64,000 bases of DNA from Haemonchus contortus (taxonomy: Eukaryota; Nematoda; Chromadorea; Rhabditida; Trichostrongylidae): NCBI GenBank assembly GCA_000469685.2, contig LS997562.1:14469646-14533645 (forward strand), written 5' to 3'. Below the pieces are notes generated by a model. That model was not told the DNA's origin, did no database searches, and saw only the letters and a program-made list of their open reading frames with translations. The position numbers were made by a program, and so were the translations under genes. The first letter of the stretch is position 1; each line of letters starts with the position of its first letter. Below, in pieces: positions 23,917 to 34,138 of this stretch.

Positions 23917-24402
23917 ATGCCTATTCTCGTTTTCAGTCGATCAATATTTGAAGTTTGTACTGTCATGTTGTTGTATCTTAATACTCCCAATTTGGCAAAT
24001 TTGCTTCTGTATCAGTGGGTACCCAAATTCGTTTGGAACTATCTTGATGAATCATGCAAAAATTTTGCGCTTTTTGATTATTCAGTTCGTAATTTACATC
24101 TTGGTACGTTATATAATCCGGTCACCCTATTCATTAGTAAGTGGGTGAATCCCACGGGACACGTTTTGGTAGCTCGGACCAGCTTTTCTAGGTCCTATAA
24201 CAGCTTCTTGAATCATGCTCCGAAGCTTCTCGTCTTTGTATTTTCCACTGTTTACTTGTGTTGTAATTTTCAAACATTGAAATTTGGACATCCATGGAGA
24301 ACTGAGTTTTCAAAATTTGCGCGGCAGATTGGCCGCTTTCAGACTTCGTCGACCGTCCGAGGCGTGCGTCGCTATAGTGGTGTTGACAGCGCTGGCACGT
24401 GA
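23917..24402 (+). other. 161-codon open frame, unrecognised
   Basis: ATG-initiated frame, hydrophobic in parts (for example VCTVMLLYLNTPNLANLLLY). Its last ~30 codons run into the palindromic MITE copy C, so it cannot be an intact conserved gene as it stands. No domain is recognised. Confidence 0.2.
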
Positions 24403-24697
24403 TCTAGTGTTGTCAACAACGGTCAGGCGCCGCCGTCGCAGCACGCACGCGTCGGTCGGAAGAATCGTTGAGATCTGAAAGCAGCCATCGCGCGGTGAAT
24501 ACATAGCGATTCTGACGACTTCAGTGCCTAGTAATGGGGCCTAAATTCGAAGTAGAGTAGATTGTTAGGATCAGCTCACCATACTTATTTACTCTACTTC
24601 AAGTTCGTGCCCAATTAGTAGGCGCTAGAGTCTTCGAATCGCCAGGAATTTTGCCGCGCACAGCTCGAATCTCACGAATGTACCGTGCCCCACCCAA
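24312..24697. mobile_element. palindromic MITE, relic copy C, with internal insertion
   Basis: The left arm fragment AAAATTTGCGCGGC is separated from the rest (GCGCGGTGAATACATAGC onward to GCCGCGCACAGC) by about 155 extra bases. The right half matches the 262-bp family. No target duplication is visible. The interrupting piece is described separately. Confidence 0.65.
24331..24486. mobile_element. nested GC-rich palindrome inside MITE copy C
   Basis: The ends read GCTTTCAGA and TCTGAAAGC, and the inner arms GACCGTCCGAGGCGTGCG and CGCACGCGTCGGTC are also inverted. This is a separate small palindromic element of about 155 bp that appears to have inserted into the older MITE. Only one copy is seen here. 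Confidence 0.55.
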
Positions 24698-26698
24698 GAG
24701 ACACCGAGCGATCGAGTGCAATCTACACCGCAAGGTTGTCACGAAAATGGCCCAGTTGTAGCCTAATGATGCGTTCATGGTGCGATACCTTTGCCATTTT
24801 TGGTTGTGTCCACATAGGAGGGATTTGGATGAAATTTTGAATAATTGTTATATAATACACCGCTCTGCTGCTTCTTATTGGTTTTGCTACCTATTTTGCA
24901 GAACAGGCTGCGATTAGTAATATGGGAGAAGTTCGGCAAGAATTCTGTGCCAAACAGATCTTTTCCATGAAGTATCTATTTGGTCAATGATTCCATCTCC
25001 GCTTGGAGTTCGTTAATCTGAGTTGCAACTGATTAGAAATCAGTTAGCCTCAGGCGTCATAGGTCACCTTCGAAAAATTCCCGAAACGCTTTAAGGCCTT
25101 CAAGGGTGACGAATGTGTCGAGATGTCAAGTGTACCACTTAGAAAACCTATTCGACACAGAAGAATTGAGTTCACATAAGGTAAAAATGTTTACTCTTCG
25201 TGAAAGAGGGAAGGGAAAAAAGCTGACTTTTTTCTTTCCATGAAAATCTCATTTTTCTACGTCGTTGAACACCGACCTACGCAGGGAATCGTAAGCTAGA
25301 ACTGTTTCCGCTCTATCCAGTTTGTTTTCTTGGCATCTATATTTACATTGTTGTGAGCCGTTATTGTTGATGTCCCTCTTTGCATCACTGATACAAGGAC
25401 GGAGGCGGAATATTTGGAGGTTTTGATATAGTTACCTTATTACGACCGCATGCGCTTTGGTTTTTGATTGTGCTGACTCTTCGAGTACTAATAGGAACAT
25501 ATTTTTTATTCACTGTTTATTCACTATTTTTCACTACACTAGCGCCCCAGTTGAGGCACAGTTCACGATGAAAATATCGTCTGATATATCTCCCAAATAC
25601 AAACCTGTGGACCCCTAGTCGGAAAACGAAGGCACCTAGACAGGGCATTAGGAGTTCTCAAAGATTGTACCGGTCGTATGCCTCACCGAAGGCGTACGAG
25701 TTCTAACGGCCTTGGTGAAAACAGCCACGGCACGCCGGCAGGCCGGCGGACTATGAAAGCAGCAAATGCCGTTGAAACTCCTTCATAATAATTTTAGAGA
25801 GCCTTTTCTTAGGAATTGGCGGGTTTACTCGCTTGCTTTGTCACCGATGTACTACTCTAAACTAATACTTTCGCTTTTCGACTCAAAACGGACACCTCAA
25901 AGTTATCGTGAACTGTGCCTTTAACTCAAGTACAAATTGACATTGCGCCTGAAATTGAATAAGAGACCTCATAGATCATTCTCATTTTTTTGCAGTACAT
26001 TTTCTTCACTCTCTTCGAAGCCTTTGAGGTATCTGGTAGCTTGTCACGTTCTGTTGAATCATGAAAAAAATAGATAAACTCTAATTGCTAACAAGAGATA
26101 AAATAGGTAGAGCAGTCAACAAACTGCGCGGCTATCTTGCGTCCCCATATCGTAAAAGGGGAGGATGACCACCCAGGTGAACAACGACCGACAACTTTGT
26201 GTTGTATCAGCCGCTCGGAGAAGTTCTCGAAATTTAAGTGACGTCTGACGATTTTCTATATAATCGGGGCAAGTGAGCATTAAGGTGCTTCAGAAATCTC
26301 TCCTTAAAGGCGTCTATCGCAGCACTTCTGCCACCAAACAACTCTTCGAGCGAAGCACTGGGGCACAACTCATCACAGAGAGGGCACATTTCCCAAAGAA
26401 GGAACTATCTGGTTTGCCGTACTCAAGGGGCACTGAGCGTGCGCGGCAAACAAGGAACTTTTCCGGAGAGGTGCTCGCGGTCCGACTGGGTTGGTATTTG
26501 CACAAGGTGCATTGCTGGGCCGTGATTCGGGTCGGCGCTGAATGGTACGGCCCAAACCGTGATCATCACATCCCTTCACACTCTTCCCATTTCTCTCGCC
26601 ATCTCTCCCTAGCACCCATTATCCCCTACATATTCTTCCAAGGATTGAATTCCTGTCGATCTCCTGGCAAAGTGGTGCTGAACAAATAGTGCTGTTCG
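24698..26698. other. intergenic stretch upstream of the membrane-protein gene
   Basis: Part of it (25814-25914) resembles 39474-39576. The 138-codon frame at 26273-26689 is unrecognised and has no splice support; its region may include the promoter or 5' UTR of the next gene. Confidence 0.35.
25814..25914 (+). repeat. dispersed repeat, copy 1
   Basis: About 100 bases including CACCGATGTACT and TCGCTTTTCGACTCAAAA and ending in GTGAACT, roughly three-quarters alike by eye to 39474-39576 in the same orientation. Family unknown. Confidence 0.55.
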
Positions 26699-28157
26699 AT
26701 GGACGGTGACGACGTCATAATGTCCTCTGTTGAGGAATCACCGTGTAAGTTATTCATTCGTTTTCGATTTAAAAAGAGGTTTAGTGAAGGGAATAGCTTA
26801 GAGGGGCTGATCTGAGCATCATCACAGACGTTACTTATTAAGAGATAGATTTTGGGCAGTTCCATATGAATTTCAAATATTCCAGGCACCTCATCAGACG
26901 CACAGGTGAACATTGATAGATTGCGTCGTCAAACTTCAAACGATCTGCATCGCTCAGAAGATGAATTTGAAGGCGCCCAACCAAGCACATCCGATTACAA
27001 ACTCTCTCCTGCTCCTAATTATGTGGATACCTATCTTCAGGTGAGAAGCATGGCCAATATCCAAGACCAATCTTCTTGGGACCTTGTTCGGAATTTCGCG
27101 AATCGCCTCCGATCGATTGCGTTGTGTACTTAGCTTTGGGTCAGCCAGCGGCTCGTTTTCGGCCACCTCACACTGTGAAAAAAATAGTATTTGATGCGTT
27201 TCAGACAAACCATTGATCCTGGAAGGCAAACGAAGTGAAAATCCTCGTTGCTGTACTTTTTGAGAGCTGGCAAATGGGAGAAAAGACCTGTGGGCTCTAA
27301 CAGTGGATTGTCAAAAGCCTTAGTGTCAGTCAGACCCTGCTGCCTGTTCATGTAGAGCATGAGCGGAGCCGTGCTGTGAGGAAATCTCATAATCTAGGGA
27401 GGAGAAGGGAGGTAGGAACGATTTTGGGCAGTCGATCCGCCGCACGTGGCTGTCGCGGACCATATGCCTCGTTATAACAGTTCCAACGTTCTTCATACAG
27501 CTCAATCGCTATGCGATTATTACTTTTGGCATGATTCTATTGTTGATTCTTTTGTTCCTGAATTTCATACTTGCTGCTGCATTCTGCTACTTTCCCTCGC
27601 CGCGGCGTCTCTCTCACCGCGACGCGACAATTTCGTTCCTACTGCCCCAGACCCCAGATCATAGCCTGCCTGGGGAGGATCGTACTTCATGAATTTGGAG
27701 GTAATAGGCCACATAAAAACGAAATACCAAGCTTCTTCATGATTTCTGATGATTTTCGCCATTCTGCTCAAAACATCAGCTCCTGTAAAAGTTCCGAGTA
27801 GGCCTAATGTCTAGGTTTTCCCTATGGGACGTTTGTACGAGAACAAAAGTGTGTTTCAGCAGATCCTGCTCTCCTCACCTGCGCACCTGTTTTCGTGCGG
27901 TCTTCTTTCGGCCGACCAGTTGAGTACTTCATGGGAGCAATGGCTTTGCTATTTGGCCTCATCCTTGACTCCTCATCAATGGCAGGTTTGTGAATCCTGC
28001 TCTTGTAAAGCGAAGAGTTTTTAATTCATGAAAAATTTGGGATTTAACACGCTGACATCAGTAATCCTCTATTGAGTTGTTTTTTTTTTTACATTTCTTA
28101 TCAGCGACTGATCCCTTAATAAGGATATATCCGCTAGTCGAATCTAATCAGTGTTAA
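26699..28157 (+). CDS. small multi-pass membrane protein, unrecognised
   Basis: I do not recognise this protein, but the exon structure is strong. Exons 26699-26744, 26886-27040, 27432-27681 and 27860-27985 join in matching phases (1, 0, 1), and a short last exon 28105-28157 completes a 209-residue protein. The first ~67 residues are acidic and Ser-rich and probably cytoplasmic (MDGDDVIMSSVEES; SEDEFEGAQPSTSDYK). Exon 3 encodes two likely membrane segments (TICLVITVPTFFIQL and AIITFGMILLLILLFLNFIL) and then a Pro/Ser-rich loop. Exon 4 encodes a third (EYFMGAMALLFGLILD). The donor at 27682 (C|GTACTT) is weak, and the last exon rests only on phase and a good tttcttatcag acceptor, so the C-terminus is tentative. 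Membrane topology is inferred from hydrophobicity alone. Confidence 0.65.
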
Positions 28158-29761
28158 AGATCTGTATAAAAACCCTGACTGCGTAAATGCGGTTTTGGTC
28201 CCAGGACCAGTTCTTGTCTGTAGTGGCTCATCCAGGAGATATAACTCATGGCTAAACAGTTCACGAAAGTTGTGAGCTGCGATTTAGATGATTTATGTGG
28301 TTTTTGGAGATTTTTTTGTATTTTTTTCTCAGCGGAGATCCCCTTATGTATAAAGTTCGTAGCAATCCCCAATCTCATTAGAATTAGCAGGAAGAGCAGC
28401 AGATTCTTAGGCCAAGAGAACGATGCCTCATATCTAAAAATGGGATTCATCTTCAAAGTACAACTTGCCCTCTTCATTACCCGTCACCTATTCCTTACCA
28501 TGAATTTCTTAACTGACTACTGTCGCTCAGCGTACCATAGACACCCTCCAGCTACCGAAAGTAGATTCGTATTCGTATCGACATGTACAAAAACTTTGGT
28601 TACTCGACCTTGTATGCGAGATTTTTTACCCATTGACGACCACGAAAACGGGAAAATGCGGGAAAACGCCGCGAGGGACCGCGCGCTTTTCGTCCACCCG
28701 CTACTGCAGCCCTTATGTGGACTTCATGGTCCAGCATGACCATTTTTTGAAGTTTATAAGAGAAAACTATAAGTTTTTAGGAATGTTCCTTCAAATGGGT
28801 TGGTAAGAGTGTCCACATTGAGTGATTATTGGTCTTTATTGTAGAACTGGCACTCGTTCTAGCGGTCATTCAATTATGAGTTCAATCATTACCAGAAATC
28901 GTTTCGGGAAACTTTTAGTTGCGTTGCGTTGGGAGCTTTAGGTTTGGTCGATAACAGCGAAAATGCTAGTGACGACCGTCTTTTAGAAATATCTTATTTT
29001 TTGAAGTTGTTCAACGAACGAAGAATTCACCAAGGTAATGCACTCTTTCGAAAAAACACCTTTACAATTGCAAAACTAGAAAAGTTCCTAGGACCACGCT
29101 GTATTTAGTTTCATTCAGGCCTGATGTAATGTTTTGAGAAAAGAAATTGTAAAAAAGAAGGAAATATAGATGAATAAAACAGAAAATACAACTGCAAACC
29201 ACATGTGGACTGCACGGTTCCACATGGCCGAAAAGGTGCAGTTCACATGTGGACTGCACGGTCATCAATGAGTCAAGCCGCAACTCCTCCCTTTTCCCGT
29301 TTTGTACACTTGCTGGACTTTCCTACGATTTTTCCTTTAATTCCCCCATGAAAAAGTTTCCGTACTGAACCGGTGTTCCTTCCGATGTTCATTTGACTTC
29401 TCTAGGGTGACTACCATTTTTTACCCCATCACCTAATCGCACACCATTCCTGGTTCTCCCGATCTTCGATCAGGAAGACCGGAAACGCATGCTTGTTCTC
29501 CACGAGTACAGCCCTTGTCTGAAACGCAAAACTGCTTCTTCCGCTATCTGGAATGTTTCCCAAGCTGCTAACTTCCTTCTGCTCAGATTCGAAGCTAAAT
29601 TATTCGAAAAAGAACCCTTTCTTGTTGAACATCGACTTCGTTGATTCCAAAGAGAGGCGACCTTCCTACACTTGTTGCAGCACTCTCTTTTTTCACTTGG
29701 GCGTCCATTTTTAACCATGATGTCGCTTGCAAAGCGTAGTCGACCGTCACTCCCATGCCTC
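28158..29761. other. spacer downstream of the membrane-protein gene
   Basis: Probably includes the 3' UTR of the preceding gene. The only structure I note is a short direct repeat near 29.2 kb. No gene is supported. Confidence 0.35.
29201..29263 (+). repeat. 18-base direct repeat pair
   Basis: ACATGTGGACTGCACGGT occurs twice about 40 bases apart, with reverse-complement words (GTGCAG) between them. It may form a small hairpin. No known function. Confidence 0.6.
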
Positions 29762-30023
29762 GGGGGACGTGCGATTCGTGCGATTCTGGGCGCGCGCGGC
29801 AAATTGCGCGGCGAAATTCGCGATGATTCAAACAACTCCGGCGCCTATCACTGAGGCACAAACTGGAAGTGGAGTACTTTGGTAGGGTCGGTCAATCCTA
29901 CTAACCTAGTTTACTTCGAATTTGGGCCCCAATGATAAACGCTGTAGTCGTCCAAATCGCACCGAATTCGGCCGCGCAATTCGCCGCGCGTACCCAGAAT
30001 CGCACGAATCGCAACACACCCCC
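29762..30023. mobile_element. 262-bp palindromic MITE, intact copy D
   Basis: Starts GGGGGACGTGCGATTCGTGC and ends with the imperfect inverse (CACGAATCGCAACACACCCC). It is flanked on both sides by the 8-base duplication CATGCCTC (29754-29761 and 30024-30031). Arms pair over most of the length, giving a long hairpin. It is exactly as long as the copy at 41166-41427. Eight-base duplications suggest mobilisation by a hAT-type transposase, which is inference; no transposase is in this window. Confidence 0.9.
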
Positions 30024-30031
30024 CATGCCTC

Positions 30032-32767
30032 TATACTCCAACAAACGCTTGATTTGAACGCTTGAAGGGGTTGCTGAACAGTTTAGGTGAAAGGGTATCT
30101 GTTTCTCTTCTTTATGTCGCTAGTAGATTTGCTGCGGAGTAGACGCCTTGTGGCTACTTCCCTGCTCCATTTCATTTGGAGCCACATCGGGCTTATCATA
30201 ATCACAAATTTACATTGACAAGTAAGTGATGGAGATTGTGGAGCTGAAGTTGAGCTACATCTTTACAAACACAAGGGTCATATGGGAGTGTCAAGGTTTG
30301 GTATGAATCACTCACTGCTCATGGATAAAGAAGCATTGAGGGGAGCACTCACATCGTTTACTCCCCTGTCCTGATCCAAGGGTATATTTCTTTCCAGTCT
30401 CGTGGGCAGCATGTAAGGGGTGATATCTTAGTCTGACGATTTTGCACTCAATGTTGCTGCCTGACATCACGTACCCTTCCATTGCGATGCAGAGATTCCG
30501 AGCATTAAAAGCATGATCCCTAGCTCGGCGGCTTCATTCAGGGGCAGCTTACTGCAGAGTTAAAATTGAGTAGCCCTTTCCAAACGGGACCCTTGTGTCG
30601 GTGATTGGGGATCACATCAATATTCAGGCAAAGGTGGTCAATAAACATATGGTACTGCCTTCAGTGTTCGGTACCCACTAATAGCCTGCCACATTCTGAC
30701 GAGCGGATAATACCGCTCACTTTGGCGCAGGCCTGAGATTTTGCTCATTTGAGGCGATCCCAGACCTTTTTGTATACTTCCCAGTACTTCAGTACAAGTT
30801 TTTGCCGTGCTTTTGCGATACGAATTATACTAGTCGCACAGCATGCAAACGGGCCTCTTCCACATGCATGGGTATGCCCACGAGGACAGAAAGTGTGAAT
30901 CAGCTGACTGCCTAGAAATGAAAGTCACTGTTTTGAGTTAACATGGGATGATTTTCGGCTGAGGAACCGAGATAAATTGCAGAAGTTGAATGGTTTATCA
31001 AAAAATTTGAAAAATAAAAATGAGTAAGTGATCAAATGCACGGAGATGAGAAAGCGTCTGCGCCTTCCTGCCAACTTCAGGGAACCTCATCGACTCTGGT
31101 GATATCCCTCTGACCCGACCTGATGAGTAGCAAACTCATCTGTAAAAGTCCACAGCACAGAAATCACATAAAGATCCATGAATCAGATGGGACCACTCTC
31201 AAGAAAAAATAAACTAAGTGGGCAATTATTGTCGAAACATTATCTGGTCGAAATAGTACCATTTTTCCAAAGGCGAACATAAAGGGCTGTCACCTGTAAC
31301 TTACCTAACTCTGCAGGCCATGACCGCAGGCTCACCGCCAGGTGGTGAGAGTAAATCGCCTAAAGGAATCTCTTGTTTTGAGAAACTCCAAGGTAAGACC
31401 CTATGGAGCTTCCAGTGCTTAGGTCAGAGAGCGACATGTGGGTCCTCGATCTCAGACTCTCTCATTCCATGGTGAAACCTCTCTCCTGATGAGGAGATTA
31501 TATCGTGGGCATGCAGGTTTCCAAATGATACAGCTTCTAGCTAGTGGGAATACACTTTATGGATGGTTAAGATAACGTTCAGCCCGAAAGAGGTTCCGCT
31601 CGGGAGCAGCACACCAGGTTCTATGTGACACAGACGTTCCGAGTAAGTTCCCAGAACCATGTCAGTACAAGATTACGGAACATCTGCCCGAAGACTTAGC
31701 CAAGGTCCTTATACCTTCGCAGATATAGCCTCACTTCCTCTATCGTAATGCTCACAACCCGTCGTTGGCCAGGATACAATAAGAAACGTAGGGCCATGTT
31801 TAGATGCCACATATGCACTCCACAAGAAGAAGTGCGTTTAGAGGCAGCAGTTCAAAGAGATCGTCATAGATGTGATAAATCAAACATTCAATGGTTGCCT
31901 ATTGGTCGTGTTTCAGGTCAGACAAGGAATTTCTATAGCCTTCTGTCATAGTACCTCCGGAACACCTTAACCCTTGAACAATGGCTCATTGCTTAAACAT
32001 CCTTCATGACCCCGGCAATTTCTAGGAAGTCTCCTTTTTGGTTCGATTTCATTCCTTCACCCGAGACCACCTTAGTTGAGAGCCCTGTCGGCAGTGTTTC
32101 TTCTTTGTTTCGTGTTTCTTCTATATTTCAGTGGCATTAATTCCAACCGTATTCAATCCTCTCAACACGTCATCCTTTTTCACTATTTGTCACCATTACA
32201 TTCCCCTCGACAGTCACACCACTTCAAACCCTCTACCCTTTCGCTACGGTTATAATACATACCTCCAATTGCAATCATGTTATTTCCATCACGATCTCAT
32301 TTCTTAGAAGACAACAAGGTAAGTTCAAGTCTGCACCTTGATATTACACGCATGTGCACCGTTCTTATCACGCTTTATCACCCGTCACTACTCATTGGAG
32401 GCGTTTGATTTTATTGGTAAGCAGTATTGTTAACTTCCTATCACTTCCATTTACAAATTCGATCGCGCTATAGGAATCGCCACAACGCGATCACTTTTTC
32501 CAAACAACTCAATCAACCCCTTGACACTCCCGGCTCTGGTCAAGTATTTCGCACTAACATTCTTTTTCTTTCATTCGGCCTCTACAAACTACGGGCCCAT
32601 TCAACCAAATTTAGTCGGCCGACTTAGACCGTCTATTACCATACAATTCCACGCTTCTGATTCACCCTCTCACATCTTATGCTCATAGCAGGTAAGGCGG
32701 TCAGCGGTCACCGTAGATAGGAATAATGCTCTTCGTTATAATGATACCTCTGTGAAACATAAATGCA
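30032..32767. other. long stretch without a supported gene
   Basis: I read both strands and find no joined exon set. A possible first exon lies at about 32277-32318 (MLFPSRSHFLEDNK followed by GTAAGT), but I could not find a partner exon. The frame at 31748-31951 is unrecognised. Confidence 0.3.
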
Positions 32768-33050
32768 GGGAGAAGGTGTGGCGTTAAGTGGCGCACTACC
32801 ATGGCTCGTGGGATCGAATCTCGGCTCCATACTAACGTCAATCATTCATTCTTCCCCTGATCCCCTGATTGATCTGTACCATACCCGTCTGGGAGGATGA
32901 AAACGCTAATTTGCACATCGGTAGTCTCAGTAAGTCACAGTATAGGCCAAGTAGGCAAAATGCCAGTGCGAGCCGAGTGAGAGTCGAATGCAGGGGAGTC
33001 CTCGAAAACAAGACCGATCAACCTTCGAAAGCCTTGTTCGTAATCTTTAA
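32768..33050 (+). repeat. tRNA-headed SINE, copy 3 (diverged)
   Basis: The head has a B-box-like GGGATCGAATCTCGG. The body has GTCTGGGAGGATGAAAACGC and a degenerate version of the shared 3' half. The most diverged of the recognisable copies; no target duplication seen. Confidence 0.65.
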
Positions 33051-33233
33051 CCGCATATATCTCCCAAAGATGTTGTTGGAGCGATTAATTGTGTAATGGG
33101 GAAGAAGGAAAGTACAGGCTCACGTATTCCCACTACAGCGGTTCAGAAAAACCGTTTCAGTAGAGAATCTACACAGACAAATCTTCTGTAGGTCTGATAA
33201 CCCTTCAATGACTGTCTCAGCTCATGCATAATA

Positions 33234-33460
33234 TTAGGTTGATGCATAATTGTTGCGGATTTTTTCGCGGCTTTTTTTCTCTTGATAGAATTCGGATATT
33301 GAACTCGGCTTTTTTCTAGAAATGATCTACTCGATTTCCTCTACGAGAATATACTCGAAAAGCCATCCGTATATTCGCGAAATTAGGCTTTACTACTTCG
33401 AGAAAGATTGGACGGTGGCGCAGTCATTCCGCGATCTCAATAACTTTTCGGCGATCGTTC
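33234..33460 (+). mobile_element. mariner 5'-end fragment, copy 2
   Basis: Starts at a TA with TTAGGTTGATGCATAATTG and continues through the 5' UTR and helix-turn-helix region (ending in TTTTCGGCGATCG). It is the reverse complement, by eye about 85 percent identical, of 33900-34138. The 3' end is missing. Confidence 0.8.
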
Positions 33461-33558
33461 ATTAGGTGATTTAGTGAAGGTACACATGATTTCCTGGCGG
33501 TCAAACGCGATTATTTTGATATTTTCTATTTCCCCTGCATTTAACCTGCCTCTAAATA

Positions 33559-34138
33559 TTAGGTTGATGCACAGTTACTGCGGATTTTTTTTCCAGCAAG
33601 TTTTACTTAAGGAAACTATAAAAATACTAAGCAAAGACATATTTAAATAATTACTTCGAAACTTATTCACCATCTACGTCAAGCACTGCTTCCCATTGAT
33701 TAGTTAGTCGGATCCCAAAAGCGAAGAAGTTTTGATCCTCACGGGCGATCCACGCCTTGACATCGGCCATCAGGTCATCCGAATCGACGTAACTTCTATT
33801 CTCTAGCCTTTTTTTCGATGAACGGTTGGCGAGATAATCCATAAGAGTTTCTGCTGGTGAATATAGCAGTTTTAGGGGCAGATCCCATTTCTTGGTTGGC
33901 TCTGGCTGATTGTTCGATCGCCGAAAAGTTACTGAGATCGCGGAATGACTGGGCCACCTTCCAATCTTTCTCGGAGTAGTAAAGCCTGGTTTTGCGAATA
34001 TGAGTATGGTTTTTTGAGTATATTCTTGTAGAGGAAATCAAGTAGATCATTTCTAGAAAAAACCCGATCTCAATATTCAAATCCTATCAAGAGAAAAAAA
34101 GCCGCGAAAAAATCCGCAATAATTATGCATCAACCTAA
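33559..34138 (-). mobile_element. mariner-family deletion derivative, copy 3 (580 bp)
   Basis: Flanked by TA dinucleotides with inverted AGGTTGATGC ends. On the minus strand the 5' part keeps the N-terminal region (SEKDWKVAQSFRDLSNFSA). The 3' part keeps the transposase C-terminus (DLMADVKAWIAREDQNFFAF, then RLTNQWEAVLDVDGE and stop). The DDD catalytic core between them is deleted. It cannot transpose itself. Same architecture as copy 1. Confidence 0.88.

Noticed and set aside
31081..31145. Hammerhead core suggested by CTGATGAG
   Set aside because: A small hairpin follows, but the second core GAAA is missing.
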